Shown here: in pieces, positions 12,087 through 23,562 of the stretch | Position numbering within the stretch: position 1 is the stretch's first letter | Layout of the letters: each line of letters begins with the position of its first letter | DNA from: Anopheles merus | Taxonomy: Eukaryota > Arthropoda > Insecta > Diptera > Culicidae | DNA: 64,000 nt | Direction: 5' to 3' | NCBI RefSeq assembly: GCF_017562075.2 | Contig: NC_054082.1 | Location: 49,098,037 to 49,162,036 of the forward strand | Translations under genes and position numbers: made by a program | The notes under the pieces: model-generated | The model's database searches: none | What the model saw: the letters and a program-made list of their open reading frames with translations, nothing else | Told to the model about the DNA's origin: nothing

Positions 12087-15000
12087 TAGGTGTAATTGGA
12101 TTGGGGGGAAAAATTGTGCATGCAAGAACAAACTGCGCGGCCACGGCGAGACTTGGCAGTGTAAAGTGTCCATCCTGGAGATGGGAAGAGCTGGAAAAAA
12201 ACAACCTTTAGTAGCTAATTGTAGCAGCAAATAGCGTGCGTGGAAAGACGTGGAATGGTTTGTTCGCAATCGACATTGTATGCAAATCTTGCATATCCCT
12301 CACCGCAAGCTGATGTTCAATGGAAGGAACCAGACACGTATTGTGTGTTAAGCAAACAGGAAAAGCATCATTTTGCGTGACTTAACATACTGCCGAGTGG
12401 TCAGGTTGAAACAAAACGCGTAACAACAGGACATGAATCTTCTATGAATTATGGTCACACCATAAACCAACTCACTCAGTCAATGCTACACAATTACAAA
12501 CGCACATGAACATTTTTTCTCATACGCACGAATAGTAGGTAATGAACAATGATAAGAGATTGCAAATATGAAACTAATCGACACGAAAACTTGTGCCCTC
12601 GATAACAAAGCTGGACGTATTTTATCGACCGTCGAAAACAAGAGCCGAGCTAATGGACTAATTAGAATTTCATTGCCCTAAGTAGATGCCCGTAAATGGT
12701 ACAAATGTACAAGTTTGTACTTCTTCTCGTGGAAGTATATATAATAATGATGATGGTAGTAAAAAAATAAGTTTTACGACATTAGTTTTTTTTTTAATTC
12801 TGCCACTTCCATGTGGCCATCCGCTGGGAACACGCGTTCGAATGATACCACAGTGTCAAATGTTTAAGTTTTTTTTATTGTGTCGAAAAGAAGTAGGAAT
12901 TTGTTTTTGTGACAGTAGAATACTACCACAAAACCGTGGGACAGACGATGCTGTCTAGGTGTGTGTGTGTGTGAGAGTGTGTTTTATAATTGAAAACATG
13001 ACTGAATTACAGCAACTGCAACTAGGCGGCACACCCATCTTTATGTTTATGTTAACTGCCAAGTGTACAACACAATCAGTGAATATGGACGAAAAATAAA
13101 GAAATCTTACCAAAGCTTGAATGGGGCCCCATATCCCGTCTTTCATCGTGCCGGTGTGAGATGCCGGCGCATGTACATGCGTAGAATGGACGTGCGCTTT
13201 GCTGACTTGAAGTGTGTCGCTGTTGTTTATCGATCGAGCTTTTTGTTGTTTCAAGTTGGTTGCGAAATAAGCCAACAACAACAAGAAAAAATCTACTTTG
13301 AAAATAGAAAAAAGTGCATAGTTCACACTCATTTAAAAAGAGGAGGGATTGTTTCTCGTTTTTAATGGTCGCTCCACAGAGAAAACCGGTCTGTGAAACA
13401 AAACAGATGAGGTCTTGTGTTGCTATTCCTGGTTTTTTTTTTCCTATCATAATGCTCATGTAAGCTTAGAATATTCAACGAACGCTGTACACCTAACTTA
13501 GCTTTTAGCGTCAGATTTACAGCTTATGTGTCTTGTTTTGTTTACAGACATTTAGTTTGTCTTTATGAGGCTTACACTTTGCGGTACCGTATAATGATTG
13601 TCACTTAATTTTGCACCAATGAAATTGAAAAAGCCGTTTGTTGTTGCATTTCCATCGTAGAAGCAGAACGAAAGTGGGGGGAAGTAATTGAATGAAGAAA
13701 CTCTTAATATTCGAATGGTTGAAAAGGTCACTTTTTAACAGTTTTCATACTCATGTACTAATCAATTATAAGATTAATAGAGAGAACCCTCCGTGGCTGG
13801 AAGAAGTTGAGGAACAGGGAGGAAATTCAATAACTCTATCGCACGCATACTATCCATTATATAGAAACACAACAACAACAACAACAAAAACTCCTCCCCT
13901 TATATAGAAAACAAAAAAACACACACACATATATACACATACACACTTACACTCACTTTCTCTAACTCAATAAGTCGAAATGAATCGTAGCTGGAGAAGG
14001 ACTCTCGAACATGGTCGGGGTCAATCGCATACATTATGAACAAACTTAAACCTAGTTACCGAAGCGTTACTGCTAAGTGTAAAGAACAAATCTGAAAAGT
14101 GGTACGAGAATGGCGAAATGAGCAAAAGAAGGAAGAAGAGAAAGAGATTAGAGAGAGAGAGAACAAAAAAATATAATACTAAACATAAACAAGTAATGAG
14201 TGAAAGCAATCATTAACTAGGGCTGTTTTAGCTTTAATCAATGTGCGGCGGTAGGAGCGGGAATTCGTTAGCGTTTTACTGAATCTTTAAAGTATTGTGT
14301 TCAAAACATACGTAGTATCCAGTCGGTAGTACGAAGCTAATGAGCGAGTGAACGCTGCGTGCTTTTGTTTGGTATTTTCTATTTTAAACTGTAAGCTGTA
14401 CTACGCCTCACAACGTTTAGACCTAAGTTTTATGCGAAAGCACAACTGCACACACGGGGGCCACCTCCCCAGTGTGTTGTACTCGTTTTATTTAAAAGCT
14501 TAAACATTGAAAAGGCAATATCGAATACAGAAAAGCACAAATAATTCAGTTTTGTTTTCGTGATTGAGCCACTTATATACATATAATTGTGCTACTGCAG
14601 TTTATGTATGTGTGCTTTTCTTGTAGCAGTTTGGACGCGTTTGTGTTTGTTTTTTTCTTGTCGATATATTTAGGTTTAAGTTGTTATGATTATATTAGAG
14701 AATTGGGAAGCCCCGAAGCTTATACACTCGTGTCTGTAAAAGACAAAGCGCTAGCGCAAACTATACATACATGTATGCATATATAAATATTTGTGGAGAA
14801 TTAGAACAGTTCGTGTAACGCATCTTATCAAACTGTAGCACAAACTCCTCTCCTCTCCGATGTGTGTGTGTGTGTGTTTTTTTATCGTCCTGTATATAGT
14901 AGTGGTAGAGAAATGTACCGAAAGGCGAATAAAACAAGAGATAAACTTCCACCCATCTTGCGGTTGACTGTGTCCTGCAGCGAAGTGAAACAGAAGGCTA

Positions 15001-15900
15001 CAGACCCACGTTTTAAGTTGGAAGGTTAATAGCATGTGTTTTAACATTTTCAGTGGTGTTTAAACACGAGATGAAAAAAAATTGCTGCAAAGGCAAACAA
15101 ATTTCCGGGGCACGAAATCGAATTGGCTTTCGATCTTTGACTACATAGATTGCCAAATATTTACAATCTCTTCTGCGTGTGTTTCATACTCTCCAAATTT
15201 GACACTACATGGAAACAGTACAAGAACATTTGTGAACCACAAACACAAAACGATAACATTCGATGGCTACTAAATATTGGATCGCTGAGCGGGAACTGAC
15301 GTCCGCTGGTGCGAACGAAGTTGTAGGTAGTCGATGTGTAGCCAAAAATTGGCATTCTTCAAGCTCATTTAGTACGATCGCACAAAATTAATCGTGGAGG
15401 GAATGCATCTACGGATGGACGAAGTGTGTAGTAAGGTATGCAAATGCTAGTTAGGAAGTGACAATTGGATTGTATTTGCTACACTAGTGCGTGTGCGTGT
15501 GTGTGTGTTTGTCCATTGTATCGAAGGAGTCAACCACACCAACCATAATAGAATTTCATCGATGAAAATAATTAAGTCAGCAAAAAATCTCCCATGAGAA
15601 CTATATATATATAAATTTTTACGTGTGTGTAATATCAGCAGAGGGTGGAATAAATTCCAAATTTTTTGAATAGAGACAGGGTGGGAAATAAATTACGGTG
15701 TGTCTAATGATTCGAGCCAGCTAGGATGCAACCTATGTGGCAAAGGCGTGGGCAAGAGGTCGGTCGCGGGAGGATGGAAAAATGCATACAACTAAATAAT
15801 AAATAGAGAAATTTAAATTAAATTACGCGGTTAGGTATGTGAAATGTTATAAGTATGATGACTTTATTAAACTACATTCAAAATTACATATTTCTTTTTT
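12087..15900 (+). other. Downstream of Gprk2: possible long 3' UTR, no further gene seen
   Basis: No supported coding sequence lies here. AATAAA-type signals occur at 13095-13100, 14928-14933 and in a cluster around 15648-15805, so a 3' UTR of 1-3.7 kb is possible but cannot be fixed by eye. Simple repeats include a GT run at 12959-12973, (CAA)n at 13868-13886, CA/TA-rich sequence at 13918-13946, and a GT run at 14861-14876. Confidence 0.4.
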
Positions 15901-18085
15901 TTCATTTCTATACGATTGAACATGGTTATACATTTTATTGGCAATTATCTAATTTAATTTTCAAGTATTTGTGATGGTATATTTGTGTTTCAGTACTTCT
16001 GTTGTTAGGTATCATGTTGTTCATCTGTCCATCGGTTGTTCGATTTGTTTTTTTTTTAATTTTTATTAATACCACCTTATTTATTCATTAGTTCTCATAC
16101 TTTTATTTCGTTTTATTGCTTTTTTTTGGTATTTACGTATTCATCTGGTCAATATCTGTATGCACAATTGAAATATTTTTATTTTAATATATCATGTATT
16201 TAGTAAGTCGAATTTCGCGGTTTTGGGCCAAAATATAATTGATTACTCGATATTTTTTTTATTATATTTAGTAGTGTTGTACACTTAATAATTTATTTGA
16301 TACGATTCGTGCAGAACTTTCCCATATTTTGAACTATTGAGTGGATTCAATTTACTACCAAAAATGCAATTTATACTACATTGGACAATTCTTGAGGCAA
16401 ATTGCATAGATTTGACATTTGATCTGTTAAATTTAGATAACCGCGTATCTCCGCATCCGCGTGACTCGGGAACAGACTGTACTTTCTCTAATTTTCATTT
16501 ATATTTTTTCATTAATGATGTTTTTCTTGCTTTTCATTGGTTAAACAAACCTCTTGACCATATTAAATCCACATCCCAGCCAACAGGCTGTATAATAACA
16601 AGTGACACCATAAAGGGATTATCGCAGCATCTGTAAATGTTTGATCTTCAAGTTCTGGTTGCACAGCTAACTTGTTCCTAACACCTTTGTCTAATTTGAA
16701 CCTATCAGTAATCAACAAACTTTATTGTTTAACTATTAACGATGAAAGTTTATGAATCGATTTGTTTTCATCGACCCTGCAATTTGCATTGTTTAAAGTC
16801 TATGGATTTGTTATTGTATCGTTAGTCGTAAGGTGTTCTGTTTTTTTGTTTTTCTTCGGAAGGGACGGCTTTGCCCTATTACTTAAAGCAAGATGGTTTG
16901 TTCATTATAATTGTTTTATTTCGTAGCTATTAACATAATTTGTTAAAACCGTGTTGTGGAATACAACACTCTAATGTTCAAGTTGTGCAATTGTATTGCA
17001 ATACCAATGTTAATTGATTTCCACTACCACGTTAAGGTTGCCGCGTGCTCTAGTGTGTGTGTTCAGTAAATCAATCTGACTCATAGTAATTAAACTGATA
17101 GAAGCAACAGTATTGAACAGAATGAAAAAAAAAGTATTGTAGCGTTCCCATCGACAAAAGACTGCATGACGTGAGACACGTACCAATCCTCGGTCGTTTG
17201 TTTTATTGATAAGCAACAGCGGCGTCGTCGGTGTTCTGCAGAGGGCTCAAGCGATGAGAATGAGCTGAAGCAATTAGTGAATGAGAAGAAGAAAACAGAG
17301 AAACCACTGCGGCATCATGACTCGTGGAGTCATTAAGTCAATCGAATCGCACCACGCTTGCCGAATACGGAATGAATGAATTTCAATTGAAGCGAAACCG
17401 TTTGTGCGGTGTATAGCCAGGATTGAGATCAAGAAGCACCAGTAGGAAGGACGGAAGTGAGCACGATGACGACACTGTAGGGACCAATTGTCGGACGGAC
17501 GGCGTTGATACGTTCCGGCACCTTCTACAGATAGTACGGTTAATTGCTTACCAACTTTTCACTCGTGCCTCGTATGCTCCACACTGATCAAGTGAATATA
17601 CGTTGCGTTAAGAGTGTAATTGCATGCCAGTGAATGTATGATAGGTTTATGGAATAAACTGATTGTAATTGTACTGGCGTGTTGTTATGTGGATTTGCAT
17701 TGTTCGCAAAAGGACATATACATTTATTTAGGGAATTTTTCATTAAGCTAATTTATGAGCATAATAATATCGTTGTTATGGTGATACACAAAATAGTTAC
17801 CATATCCGATTCCGTTACCACAGTTCTATGAGCTTTCGATCGAATAGATAGTTCTTATTTTATTGTTATGATTTTTTTTATACTTTACCCTTAGAATGAC
17901 CTTCAATCCTACTTTTAAAAGACATGTAATCTTACAATTGTCACCTTAATAGCTTTAAAAGTAATAAAGTTGCATATTTTTGTTTTTGCATTTTATTGAA
18001 CGAACAAAGAATCAAAGAACGGAATGAACGAAATGCGACTAGTCGAATGTATTACTAATTCTATTGTTTTTTTTTTCTACAAATA
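15901..18085. other. AT-rich intergenic DNA
   Basis: No gene is seen. The segment ending at 16479 contains a MITE-like end listed separately. The 17.2-17.6 kb part is GC-richer but has no domain-bearing frame. Confidence 0.4.
16395..16479. mobile_element. Right end of a small MITE, same family as the one at 34719-35207
   Basis: The block 'attgcatagatttgacattt' is followed by a terminal part reading 'gcgtatctccgcatccgcg' and 'gactcgggaacagactg' next to TA. The copies at 34719-35207 and 21830-22110 share the gatttg..catca..tgtcaaat core and the CGTATCT/CGAGATAC terminal words. The left end is not identifiable here. Confidence 0.4.
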
Positions 18086-18250
18086 CAGTCAGAATTTAAT
18101 AGTTGAACGCTTGTTAGTTGGTATACTTTTTAGATGACCTGGTTTTAGGTTTAGGAAAACCAGATTTCCAGATTTCAGAAATCGTTTCGTCGAAACGCGA
18201 CTATTCAATAGTTGGCAGGGAATCGAAGTTCAACCAGTAGGTTCTGACTG
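18086..18250. mobile_element. 165-bp MITE with CAGTCAGAA inverted ends
   Basis: The left end CAGTCAGAATTTAATAGTTG and the reverse complement of the right end CAGTCAGAACCTACTGGTTG are imperfect inverted repeats of about 25 bp, and both continue into GAAC. The left flank is TA, while the right flank is AA, so a TA target duplication is only half preserved. Too short to encode a transposase. A related left end lies at 45159. Confidence 0.6.
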
Positions 18251-19528
18251 AATTGAATTAATTTAAATGAATTGAAATGGCAAATTAAATATTTCCACTT
18301 ATTTTCTAGAATAAGTCCTTGCTTAAGTACAGCTGCATTGCGCTAGGAATATATCACACACACAATAAGAGAATTGAAAACAATATAATAATTAAGGGAA
18401 TCATCATAATATTCCACTAAAAATACAAAGATAATTGCACAGTTTTTTTCTAGATACAGGAATAAGTAGTAAAATTTAGTTGATTCGCAAAATATTAAAT
18501 CTTCAATCATGTAAGGTTGTTTCAATTTCTGTCTTGTTTTCCCATTTATTCTATTTGTAGTTTAATTCTACATTGTAAAGGTATTTATTAATATCTCCCA
18601 AATTGCTGTTTACTAACCATTTGACAAAATTTAGTTTAGATTTTCTATAAACTCGACCTTTCAGGTTTAATCCAGCAGTGGTTCTCAAATTAATTTTATC
18701 CGGCGTCCGCTTTTCAATATTTTTAATAAGACTTTGAAAATAGTGCCGACTTCAATATAATTTGACAATTACTAGGCGGTTGAAAACATTAAGGGAACCA
18801 CTTGTCAAAGTTTATATTTTGAATCCAGTTTTCAGTTTTAGAGGGCCACAGTAATCTAGTAAATAACAACACAACCATCTTTTCTTGATATATTTCTTCA
18901 GATGAAATATTTAATTATCATGCATGTGATTTGATTGCCTATGCAATGTAGCTAATGTGGTTCTGTTATTGATAAGCTAATATATTTGCAACTTACATAT
19001 TAAATATTTATAATTTTCTTGTAGCTCTCAGTTCCGTTATGACCTCTATTTTTTAATTATCGACAAAAAACATTCATTAGAATTTGCAAAACAAATTCAG
19101 CTTCAGCATGAGCACGATCATTGTAAAAAGTGCATCTCATATGATGCTTGTGATAGGACGGACCACAAGCAAACAGTAAACACGAACGATTTGGTAGACA
19201 GTGGCTGCGTCTTGACATCGTTAAACTTTAGTGATAAGAGCCACCAGCCGCATAAGCTGTGGGTCGAATTTTGTGCACAAAATAAAGACACACTCTCCTT
19301 CTCCTCCTTTTCCTCGCATCTATTAATCGCTTAATTGTTTGATTTAGTTGCCGACTGCTTTACGGGCGCAATCGGCTGACACAATTGCGCCCGGAGCGGC
19401 TGACATTGGGAAGCAATTCTATGTCGATGCTTTTTTTGTTTTGTCACATTCGTTACGGGTGAACGTATCAATGCGAACGAGAACTGGGCAAGATCTTGCC
19501 TAGCATTCCGAAGATTGGATCGGCTCGT
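18251..19528. other. AT-rich intergenic DNA upstream of the lysyl oxidase-like gene
   Basis: No gene is seen apart from the small hAT-like MITE listed at 18668-18859. The last 250 bases become GC-richer and probably contain the promoter of the lysyl oxidase-like gene. Confidence 0.4.
18668..18859. mobile_element. Old hAT-type MITE with imperfect 8-bp target duplication
   Basis: The left end CAGTGGTTCTC at 18676 is a classic hAT terminus, preceded by TAATCCAG. A candidate right end '..gggccacag' at 18851 is followed by TAATCTAG, a 7-of-8 match to the left flank. The inverted ends match poorly (CAGTGG against CTGTGG). The call depends on the duplication. Confidence 0.45.
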
Positions 19529-19533
19529 TCAGT
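19529..19533 (+). promoter_or_regulatory. Possible initiator (TCAGT) of the lysyl oxidase-like gene
   Basis: TCAGT lies 61 bases before the ATG at 19594 and matches the fly initiator consensus. A downstream AGAGC at about +28 partly fits the DPE. No TATA box is evident. Placement is inference from spacing only. Confidence 0.3.
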
Positions 19534-19593
19534 AGCTGAACGATCTTGGTCGAAGGAAGAGCTACGCGAGATCGAACGATCGATCGAGCCACG

Positions 19594-21489
19594 ATGTCGT
19601 CACTGCTGGTGTGGTGTGCTCTGCTGCAGACGCTGCTACTAGTTACACTCCGCCTCGGTGATTGTGCCATTGCCGTCGACGCCAATCGTACGTCCGCCCT
19701 GGAGGAGGCTCGATTGCAGCGGGAAAATCTGGTGCGAAAGTATCTGAAGCGTCTAAAGAAGGAGGAGGGCGCTCTGAAGCTGGTCGGAGGTCGCGGAGAT
19801 TTCGAGGGTGAGTTCTATGGAATGGCTGATGCTAGTGTGACACAATGATGGATCGCTGCAGGCAACCGCACTGCCCGCCCGCGATGACTGTGCGCACTCC
19901 CGAAAGCAGGGTTAGTGCAAGTTTTGTGAATGATTTGCCTCTTTGCGGATGGGTTGATGACGCACCGGAAAAGCCTGCAGTGTGTCCGCAGGCACTCCAC
20001 GATCGTGCTGGAAAGATTCATCCATCTCCGCTGTCAACGGGACAGGGATGATGCAGCAGTAATCAGTGCACGTATGTCGTGTGTCTTGCCAACCAACATT
20101 GACCTTTTTCTCAATTTTCTTCTCTTCCCATCCAATGCAGGCAATGTGGAAATATTTCACGCCGGCAAATGGGGCGCGATTTGCGATGACGAATGGGACC
20201 AGGCCGAGGCGGAGGTGGTATGTCGGCAGCTGGGCTTCCCGGGCCACGTGAAGCCGACGCACACGGGACACTTTGGACGGGCGAAGCGAAAGTTCTGGAT
20301 GGACAATCTGTGGTGCGGCGGCAAGGAAGCGGAACTGACGGACTGTCGCTTCGATGGCTGGGGCGCGAACGACTGCGAGTCGGGCGAGGCGGCGGGTGTG
20401 ATTTGCAAGCAGCACGCCACGGACACTACCACCACGAGCAAACCGGTGCCGGTCGAGTTGAAAGTGCCGAAGGAACGGTTTAGCCAACGGCTCGAGTTGC
20501 GGCTCGTGGGAGGACGTGTAGAGGGCGAGGGGCGCGTGGAGGTTCGGATCGTGGATGGGCTCGGTGGAGCCGGCCCGTGGGGTAGTGTGTGCGGCGATGG
20601 CTGGGGTTTGCTGGAGGGTAATGTCGTGTGCCGGCAGCTGAATCTCGGTTACGCCAACAATGCCGTCCAGACGGACTTCTTCTCGGACGAGGCGGACGGG
20701 AAAGGGCTGCCGGAGCGCGTGCTGCTGAGCGGGACGGAGTGCTACGGGAACGAAAGTACGCTCGCGGACTGTCTGCACGATCCGATCGGCTGGGACACAG
20801 TGGGAACGTGCAGCGAGCGAAAGGGTCACGTAGCGGCCGTTACCTGCGTACCGGCCATGGCCGATCTTGTGTTTGATCACGTCGAGATGGAACAGTCGCT
20901 GCATCTGGAGGACCGTCTGATGTATCTGCTGCAGTGCGCGATGGAGGAAAACTGTGTGGCCACGCAGGCCTACGAGATCCAGCGGGACAATCCCAACTGG
21001 CATCTGGAGACGCGCCGGCTGCTCAAGTTCACGGCACGCGTTGTCAACATGGGGACGGCCGACTTTCGTCCGCACATCCCGAAGCACCTGTGGGAGTGGC
21101 ATCTGTGCCACATGCACTACCACAGCATGGAGGTGTTTGCGACGTTCGACGTGATCGATGGCCAGGGGCGGAAGGTGGCCGAGGGGCACAAGGCTTCGTT
21201 CTGTCTGGAGGACAACCAGTGTTTGCCGGGCGTCGAGCCACGGTACGCCTGTGCGAACTACGGCGACCAGGGCATCTCGGTGAACTGTTCCGACATCTAC
21301 CGGCACAACATCGACTGCCAGTGGGTGGACATTAGCGAGCTGGACTTTGGCGAGTACACGATGCGGGTGGCGATCAATCCGGAGTTCAAGGTGCCGGAGA
21401 TGCGGTTCGACAACAATGCGGCCACCTGTCGGCTGCTCTACACGCAAACGTACGCGCGCGTGTTTGACTGTAAGCACGAGCGTCCTTGA
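19594..21489 (+). CDS. Loxl2: Lysyl oxidase-like protein with two SRCR domains (insect Loxl2 type), 520 aa
   Basis: This is a secreted copper amine oxidase that oxidises peptidyl lysine to allysine for cross-linking or modifying matrix proteins. Exons are 19594-19807 and 20141-21489, joined across a 333-bp GT-AG intron that splits a Gly codon at the start of the first SRCR domain. Residues 1-28 look like a signal peptide (SSLLVWCALLQTLLLVTLRL). A Glu/Lys-rich linker precedes SRCR 1 (about 60-165; LVGGRGDFEGNVEIFHAGKW, WGAICDDEWD) and SRCR 2 (about 180-305; LRLVGGRVEGEGRVEV). The oxidase domain spans about 310-520. Copper ligands are His395, His397 and His399 in WEWHLCHMHYHSM. Lys422 (GHKASFC) and Tyr458 (DIYRHN) fit the lysine tyrosylquinone pair. 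The upstream in-frame TTG at 19546 is not a likely start; the ATG at 19594 is directly followed by the hydrophobic signal. Ortholog naming follows the two-SRCR layout of the fly gene. Confidence 0.95.
19808..20140 (+). other. Intron of the lysyl oxidase-like gene
   Basis: Donor GGTGAGT at 19807-19813 and acceptor TCCAATGCAG ending at 20140. Removing it joins GRGDFEG to NVEIFHAGKW, restoring the expected SRCR start. The open frame that runs through its second half from 19930 is fortuitous. Confidence 0.92.
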
Positions 21490-21610
21490 GCAAGGGTTGG
21501 AATCGATCGGGGGAATTAAGTGACTATCACTTCATTGTGCACGTGAAAGCTAGTGAGAGTATATTGTAGAAATGAACCATACGAGTGTAGACTTGGACTA
21601 TAGTAAACTT

Positions 21611-21616
21611 AATAAA
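21611..21616 (+). terminator. Poly(A) signal AATAAA of the lysyl oxidase-like gene
   Basis: AATAAA lies 122 bases after the stop codon at 21489 and is followed within about 40 bases by T-rich sequence. It implies a short 3' UTR of roughly 140-150 bases. Confidence 0.7.
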
Positions 21617-22143
21617 TGAACATTTCAAGAGCTTTTTATAAATTATTTTGTAATATATTTTTCAAATCGTTTCAAAACGTTTCATTCGGAAATCAATTTA
21701 TTACCTAAAATGTGGTAATTAAAAAAACAAAATGGTTTGGTATAACAATTACCAGCAATGAAGAATTATTGGTAAATAGTTCGTACCGGTAAGACGAAAT
21801 TTGTTCAGGTATTACCCAATATACGCCATACTCGATATACGCGGTTTTGCTTTACGCTGTTTGACAGTTCTTCGACCAAATTGTACAGATTTGACCCATC
21901 AGATGTCAAATGCAAAGTAAACTCCCTTTTTGTCGAATATTAAAAACCATTTTGAAAGTTACAAAATTATAATCTTCAGTTGAAAACAGATTGGTGGCTA
22001 ACAACCTACCTTTTGAAGCAAAATTATACGAAAATTAGCTATAATTTGAGCGAAAACCTCGAAACCTTCGACTTACGCTAATATTTGACATACGCAATAA
22101 TTAAAATTAAAAAATATTGCAAAATGTTATTATAAACATTATA
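21617..22143. other. AT-rich intergenic DNA with a probable MITE remnant
   Basis: Within about 21830-22110, 'atatacgccatactcgatat' and 'ttgtacagatttgacccatc' followed by agatgtcaaatgc resemble the MITE family at 34719-35207. Clean termini are not visible. Confidence 0.35.
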
Positions 22144-22680
22144 CAGTACTGGCCAAAAATAAGTACGCACTTGTTGTTATTATATAAATATATTGTCATA
22201 ACTTTTATAGCATTTTATAGCGTTGTTTTAAGAAAATTGTAGCATTTTTTCATTCGTATTTTGAATCCCTTATCATTACATCGTTATGTTACATGTATTT
22301 TTAGAAGTTTGAAAAGAAGCATTATTCATTTTTCAGGTGGAAAGAATAAAGAACGCAAGTCGAAAATTGTTGGCTCTAAATTATTATTACCAAAATCAAT
22401 AGTTAGTATGACCACCTCGCGCTTCAATAACAGCTTGCAAGCGTCGTGAAATACTTTTAACAAGCATTTTGATGTGTTGATGGCTCAAATTCGATCAGGC
22501 TTTCTGCAGAGCTTCAAACAGTATATCAAGGTTGGTCACGGTACCTGTTTCAACGATACCAGTGATGCGCGTTGCGTTCCGAACCTGCCAGGTACGATCC
22601 GTTACAGCATGCAAGCATCCGTACTGCAATCCTCATTTTTAACCCAAGTTGCTCTCACTATTATTTGCGATTCAACCTGA
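22142..22680. mobile_element. Degenerate Tc1/mariner-like remnant
   Basis: TA followed by CAGTACTGGCCAAAAATAAG at 22144 is a Tc1-style terminus. Downstream, 'gaccacctcgcgcttcaata' and acagcttgcaagcgtcgtg resemble the sub-terminal text common in Tc1-like elements, from memory. There is no open transposase frame and the other end is not identifiable. Confidence 0.45.
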
Positions 22681-23440
22681 ACCGGCTGCTCTAAGCGTTC
22701 TCTGCAATCTGTTCTGGACCGGTTGCTCTCAGTTGTTCTTTACGATGGGCTGGTTTGTTATAAACAAATCATCCATATTAAATATGAATCTGTTGCTCTA
22801 AGCGTTCTTTTCGTTCCGGGCTGGCTCTTTCATCTGATGGGCTACGCCAACTAAATATTGGCCATACGATAAGGCTTCCGTAATCATTAATTAAACACCG
22901 TTTACCGGCTCGTGGAATAGCGCTATTCTTATAGACAATCAAATTACTGGTCTGGAAAATACATAAAGTGGACAATGGACTGTACAGTATAATGTCAACC
23001 CTCGGGAAACAACTTAACAATCTATTTGTTTGTTATAGACCGATGTTATTAGATGCCGTTTGCTTCTTTTTAGAACTATTAATTCAATCATAGTTTAACT
23101 CAATCCACGCCGATTTCAAGAAGCCGATTAAACTTGTTGGCATTTTTAATTTACATCAAAATTAAATAGTTTAAAAATGAAAAATACAATTACACAATAT
23201 TGAATGAATTCTTCAAAGTGTTTCATTTATAAAGCGAGCAACCGAAAAGCGTAACCATCTTGAACCTGCGTTCCACGTTTCGTTATTCGTACCGTTTCCC
23301 TAGGATTTGTTTTCAGCTGATATCCATCATTTTTGTCAATATTTTTAATACCAGGCTATTTAAAACATCCTCACCCCATGATGAGGACTCATTTTGAACA
23401 TACAAAATACTACAATTTCTCAAAAAAAGCGTACTAAGAA
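22681..23440. other. AT-rich intergenic DNA with short imperfect direct repeats
   Basis: The words 'gctgctctaagcgttctctg', 'ggttgctctcagttgttctt' and 'gttgctctaagcgttctttt' recur between 22684 and 22815, each followed by a 'gggctgg'-like block in the last two. No gene is seen. Confidence 0.4.
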
Positions 23441-23562
23441 TGCAAGGAAAGTTATATCGATGCATGCATATATTAATAACAAATGCGTACTCATGCAATG
23501 CAATGCAATGCAAGGAAAGTTATATCGATGTATGTATATATTAATAACAAATGCGTACTCAT
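23441..23562. repeat. Two-copy 68-bp-period direct repeat with (GCAAT)n junction
   Basis: Units at 23441-23494 and 23509-23562 both begin tgcaaggaaagttatatcga and end aacaaatgcgtactcat, with two or three mismatches. The junction is a run of the pentamer CAATG. The structure suggests recent slippage or unequal exchange. Confidence 0.85.

Noticed and set aside
19546..19593. Upstream in-frame TTG start for the lysyl oxidase-like protein
   Set aside because: It would place a charged 16-residue extension before a clear signal peptide. The ATG at 19594 fits secretion.
19912..21477. 521-codon open frame on the minus strand
   Set aside because: It is the exact antisense of the lysyl oxidase-like exon. 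GC-rich third positions in the real frame remove antisense stops, and the translation has no domain.
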